A stretch of DNA of 7,812 nt from Prevotellaceae bacterium UBA3849 (GTDB lineage Bacteria; Bacteroidota; Bacteroidia; Bacteroidales; Bacteroidaceae), in NCBI GenBank assembly GCA_002392645.1, contig DGHL01000108.1:1-7812 (forward strand), given 5' to 3'. The notes beneath the pieces were generated by a model. It was not told the origin of the DNA and made no database searches. It was given only the letters and a program-made list of their open reading frames with translations. Shown piece by piece: positions 5,978 through 7,812 of the stretch; positions within the stretch are counted from its first letter, which is position 1; every line of letters starts with the position of its first letter. The position numbers and the translations under genes are program-made.

Positions 5978-6859
5978 ATGAGTTTAAAAATTGTAGTACT
6001 TGCCAAGCAAGTACCCGACACCCACAATGTGGGTCCTGATGCGATGACGCCAGAAGGCACCATCAACCGCTCTGCATTGCCTGCAGTCTTCAATCCAGAA
6101 GACCTCAATGCACTGGAGCAGGCTCTTATCTTGAAAGACAAGTTTCCTGGTTCTACCATCTCTGTCGTTACCATGGGACTGCCTAAATCTGCAGAAGTAA
6201 TCCGTGAGGCACTGTATCGTGGTGCTGATGAGGGCTACGTAGTTACTGACCGTCCGTTGGGTGGCGCTGACACCCTTGCCACATCATATACCCTTTCACA
6301 GGCTATCAAGAAGATTGGCAACTTCGACATCATTCTCGGTGGCCGCCAGGCTATCGACGGTGATACCGCACAGGTGGGTCCGCAGATTGCCGAGAAACTG
6401 GGACTGACACAGGTTACATATGCTGAGGAAATCCTCTCTCTCGACGAGAAGGCAAAGAAGATAGTCATCAAGCGCCACATAGACGGTGGTGTGGAGACTG
6501 TAGAGGCTCCGCTGCCACTGGTGGTTACCGTAAACGGCAGTGCCGCTCCTTGTCGTCCACGCAACGCTAAGCGCGTGATGAAATACAAGAATGCCACAGT
6601 GGTTGCAGAGCGCACACCTGAACAGGCTGAGTGCTACAATGCACTGATAGCCAAGAAGCCTTACCTGAACATCACACAGTGGGGGGCTGCCGACATAGAC
6701 TGCGACCCTAAGCAGATAGGCAAGGCTGGTTCACCAACAAACGTGAAGGCAGTTAAGAATATCGTGTTCAAGGCTAAGGAGTCACGCACAATGACCGGCT
6801 CTGACGAGGATATCAATAACCTCATGGTAGAACTTATTAACGAGAAGATTATAGGTTAA
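5978..6859 (+). CDS. etfB: electron transfer flavoprotein beta subunit
   Basis: Small subunit of the cytoplasmic electron transfer flavoprotein, which with EtfA shuttles electrons between acyl-CoA dehydrogenase-type flavoenzymes and other carriers. The 293-residue sequence begins KIVVLAKQVPDT (4-15), the EtfB family opening, and carries the nucleotide-binding signature GRQAIDGDTAQVGP (122-135). That is the form seen in EtfB proteins of anaerobes, where this site can hold a second FAD instead of AMP. It is somewhat longer than mitochondrial-type EtfB (about 255 residues) because of its C-terminal part, which embraces EtfA. The ATG at 5978 follows a clear promoter and leader, and there is no good Shine-Dalgarno, as usual in Bacteroidetes. 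etfA follows 79 bases downstream on the same strand. Whether this Etf bifurcates electrons is not decidable from the sequence alone. Confidence 0.95.
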   Translation: MSLKIVVLAKQVPDTHNVGPDAMTPEGTINRSALPAVFNPEDLNALEQALILKDKFPGSTISVVTMGLPKSAEVIREALYRGADEGYVVTDRPLGGADTLATSYTLSQAIKKIGNFDIILGGRQAIDGDTAQVGPQIAEKLGLTQVTYAEEILSLDEKAKKIVIKRHIDGGVETVEAPLPLVVTVNGSAAPCRPRNAKRVMKYKNATVVAERTPEQAECYNALIAKKPYLNITQWGAADIDCDPKQIGKAGSPTNVKAVKNIVFKAKESRTMTGSDEDINNLMVELINEKIIG

Positions 6860-6920
6860 GACCCCACCCCTTACCCTCCCAAGGGAGGGAGTCTCCCCTT
6901 GGGGAGATTGAGAGGGGGTC
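6860..6920. repeat. G/C-rich three-stem palindromic element between etfB and etfA
   Basis: The element begins on the base after the etfB stop codon and ends 18 bases before the etfA start. An outer stem pairs GACCCC (6860-6865) with GGGGTC (6915-6920). It encloses two hairpins: CCCTCCC (6874-6880) with GGGAGGG (6883-6889), and TCTCCCC (6892-6898) with GGGGAGA (6901-6907). It would fold as a three-way junction in RNA or a cruciform in DNA. Similar CCCCACCCC...CCCTCCC...GGGG palindromes are, to my recollection, dispersed in Bacteroidetes genomes, making this a REP-like element. There is no T-tract after it, so it is unlikely to stop transcription completely. Confidence 0.75.
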
Positions 6921-6938
6921 GATAATTATATTAGAATA

Positions 6939-7812
6939 ATGAATAACGTATTTGTATATTGCGAGATAGAGGGCACACAGGTAAAGGATGTAGCCCTTGA
7001 ACTCCTTACAAAAGGCCGTAAGTTAGCCAACACTCTCGGCGTACAGCTAGAGTGTATAATTGCCGGCTCAGGCCTTGACGGTGTAGAGAAGCAGGTTATT
7101 AAATATGGTGTTGACAAAGTACACATATTTGACGCAGAGGGATTGTTCCCTTATACTTCAAACCCACATACCGCTTTGGTGGTGAACCTCTTCAAGGAGG
7201 AGAAACCTCAGATTTGCCTCATGGGCGCTACCGTGATAGGTCGCGACCTCGGTCCGCGCGTGTCTTCTGCTCTCTTCAGTGGACTGACGGCCGACTGTAC
7301 CGAACTGGAAATCGATGACTTCGACATGAAGGTGAAGAACGAGGCCGGCGAACTTGTAACGAAGCATTATGACAACCAGCTGATGCAGATCCGCCCTGCC
7401 TTCGGCGGTAACATCGTGGCTACCATCGTAAACCCTGAGCACCGCCCACAGATGGCTACAGTGCGTGAGGGCGTGATGAAGAAGGAGGTTCTCGATGAGA
7501 ACTACAAGGCAGAGGTGATACGTCACGACGTGGCTAAGTATGTGCCACAGACTGAGTACGTAGTGAAGGTGCTTGACCGCCATGTGGAGCAGGCTAAGCA
7601 CAACCTCAAGGGTGCTCCTATCGTTGTTGCAGGTGGCTACGGCGTAGGCAGCAAGGAAGGTTTTGACAAACTCTTTGAACTTGCCAAGGAACTGCATGCA
7701 GAGGTAGGCGCAAGCCGTGCCGCTGTTGATGCAGGCTGGATAGACCACGACCGTCAGATTGGTCAGACGGGTGTGACAGTGCGTCCTAAGGTGTATATCG
7801 CCTGCGGTATCT
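6939..7812 (+). CDS. etfA: electron transfer flavoprotein alpha subunit (3' end beyond window)
   Basis: Large subunit of the electron transfer flavoprotein, holding the FAD that receives and passes on electrons. The frame is open from ATG 6939 to the window edge: 291 complete codons of an expected 330 or so, so the last 30-50 residues are missing. The N-terminal domain (1 to about 200) starts MNNVFVYCEIEGTQVKDVALE and contains MGATVIGRDLGPRVSSAL, typical of EtfA. The C-terminal FAD domain shows IVVAGGYGVGSKEG (228-241), GASRAAVDAGW (257-267), IGQTGVTVRPK (274-284) and YIACGI (286-291), covering the ribityl/phosphate-binding and flavin-contact segments. Start choice: the ATG follows the palindromic element and an A/T-rich stretch with no competing start. 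It should be co-transcribed with etfB. An acyl-CoA dehydrogenase gene often comes next in such operons, but that lies outside the window. Confidence 0.95.
   Translation, partial: MNNVFVYCEIEGTQVKDVALELLTKGRKLANTLGVQLECIIAGSGLDGVEKQVIKYGVDKVHIFDAEGLFPYTSNPHTALVVNLFKEEKPQICLMGATVIGRDLGPRVSSALFSGLTADCTELEIDDFDMKVKNEAGELVTKHYDNQLMQIRPAFGGNIVATIVNPEHRPQMATVREGVMKKEVLDENYKAEVIRHDVAKYVPQTEYVVKVLDRHVEQAKHNLKGAPIVVAGGYGVGSKEGFDKLFELAKELHAEVGASRAAVDAGWIDHDRQIGQTGVTVRPKVYIACGI

Noticed and set aside
7158..7748. 196-codon open frame on the minus strand at the right end
   Set aside because: It is antisense to etfA, whose frame runs through with all the family motifs, so it is a shadow.

Overview
The window looks like a piece of chromosome from a gut- or rumen-type Bacteroidetes, most likely Prevotella or a close relative. 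Three features point there. Bacteroidetes-style -7 boxes (TAnnTTTG) sit upstream of three genes and no clear Shine-Dalgarno sites are seen. A large secreted pectate lyase ends in the short 'YTLDGRRV ... LPAGIYI-NKKK' type of C-terminus common in Prevotella exoproteins. An EtfB/EtfA pair of the anaerobe type is present. Every gene supported here is on the + strand. No RNA gene, CRISPR array, transposase or phage gene was seen.

Layout. (1) 74-892: an RNA 2'-O-ribose methyltransferase of the SpoU/TrmH family, directly preceded by a 23-base hairpin repeat (48-70). (2) 893-1134: intergenic, with a perfect 17-bp stem-loop, a 21-bp-spaced direct repeat that resembles an activator site, and a -7 promoter box. 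(3) 1135-3777: an exported multidomain pectate lyase (PL1-like), followed by a convincing intrinsic terminator (3804-3840). (4) 3841-4028: promoter and a roughly 68-nt leader with two mutually exclusive G/C-rich stems. (5) 4029-5603: a single-gene AAA-ATPase-like plus PD-(D/E)XK nuclease-fold protein, belonging to a family of unknown function that is often multicopy. (6) 5604-5977: 374 bases without a gene, holding a weak hairpin, the second copy of the 23-base repeat inside a longer hairpin, a 16-bp perfect palindrome, a promoter and a 5'-UTR hairpin. (7) 5978-6859 etfB and 6939 to the window end etfA (3' end cut off), separated by 79 bases that carry a G/C-rich, three-stem palindromic element.

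How the genes relate. etfB and etfA encode the two subunits of one electron transfer flavoprotein and are very probably one operon. The pectate lyase, the methyltransferase and the ATPase/nuclease appear to be separate transcription units with unrelated jobs (plant polysaccharide breakdown, RNA modification, unknown). The less ordinary parts of the window are the ATPase/nuclease cassette with its structured leader, the palindromic repeat inside the etf operon, and the 23-base repeat shared by two intergenic regions. I did not find clear evidence of a new multi-gene system.
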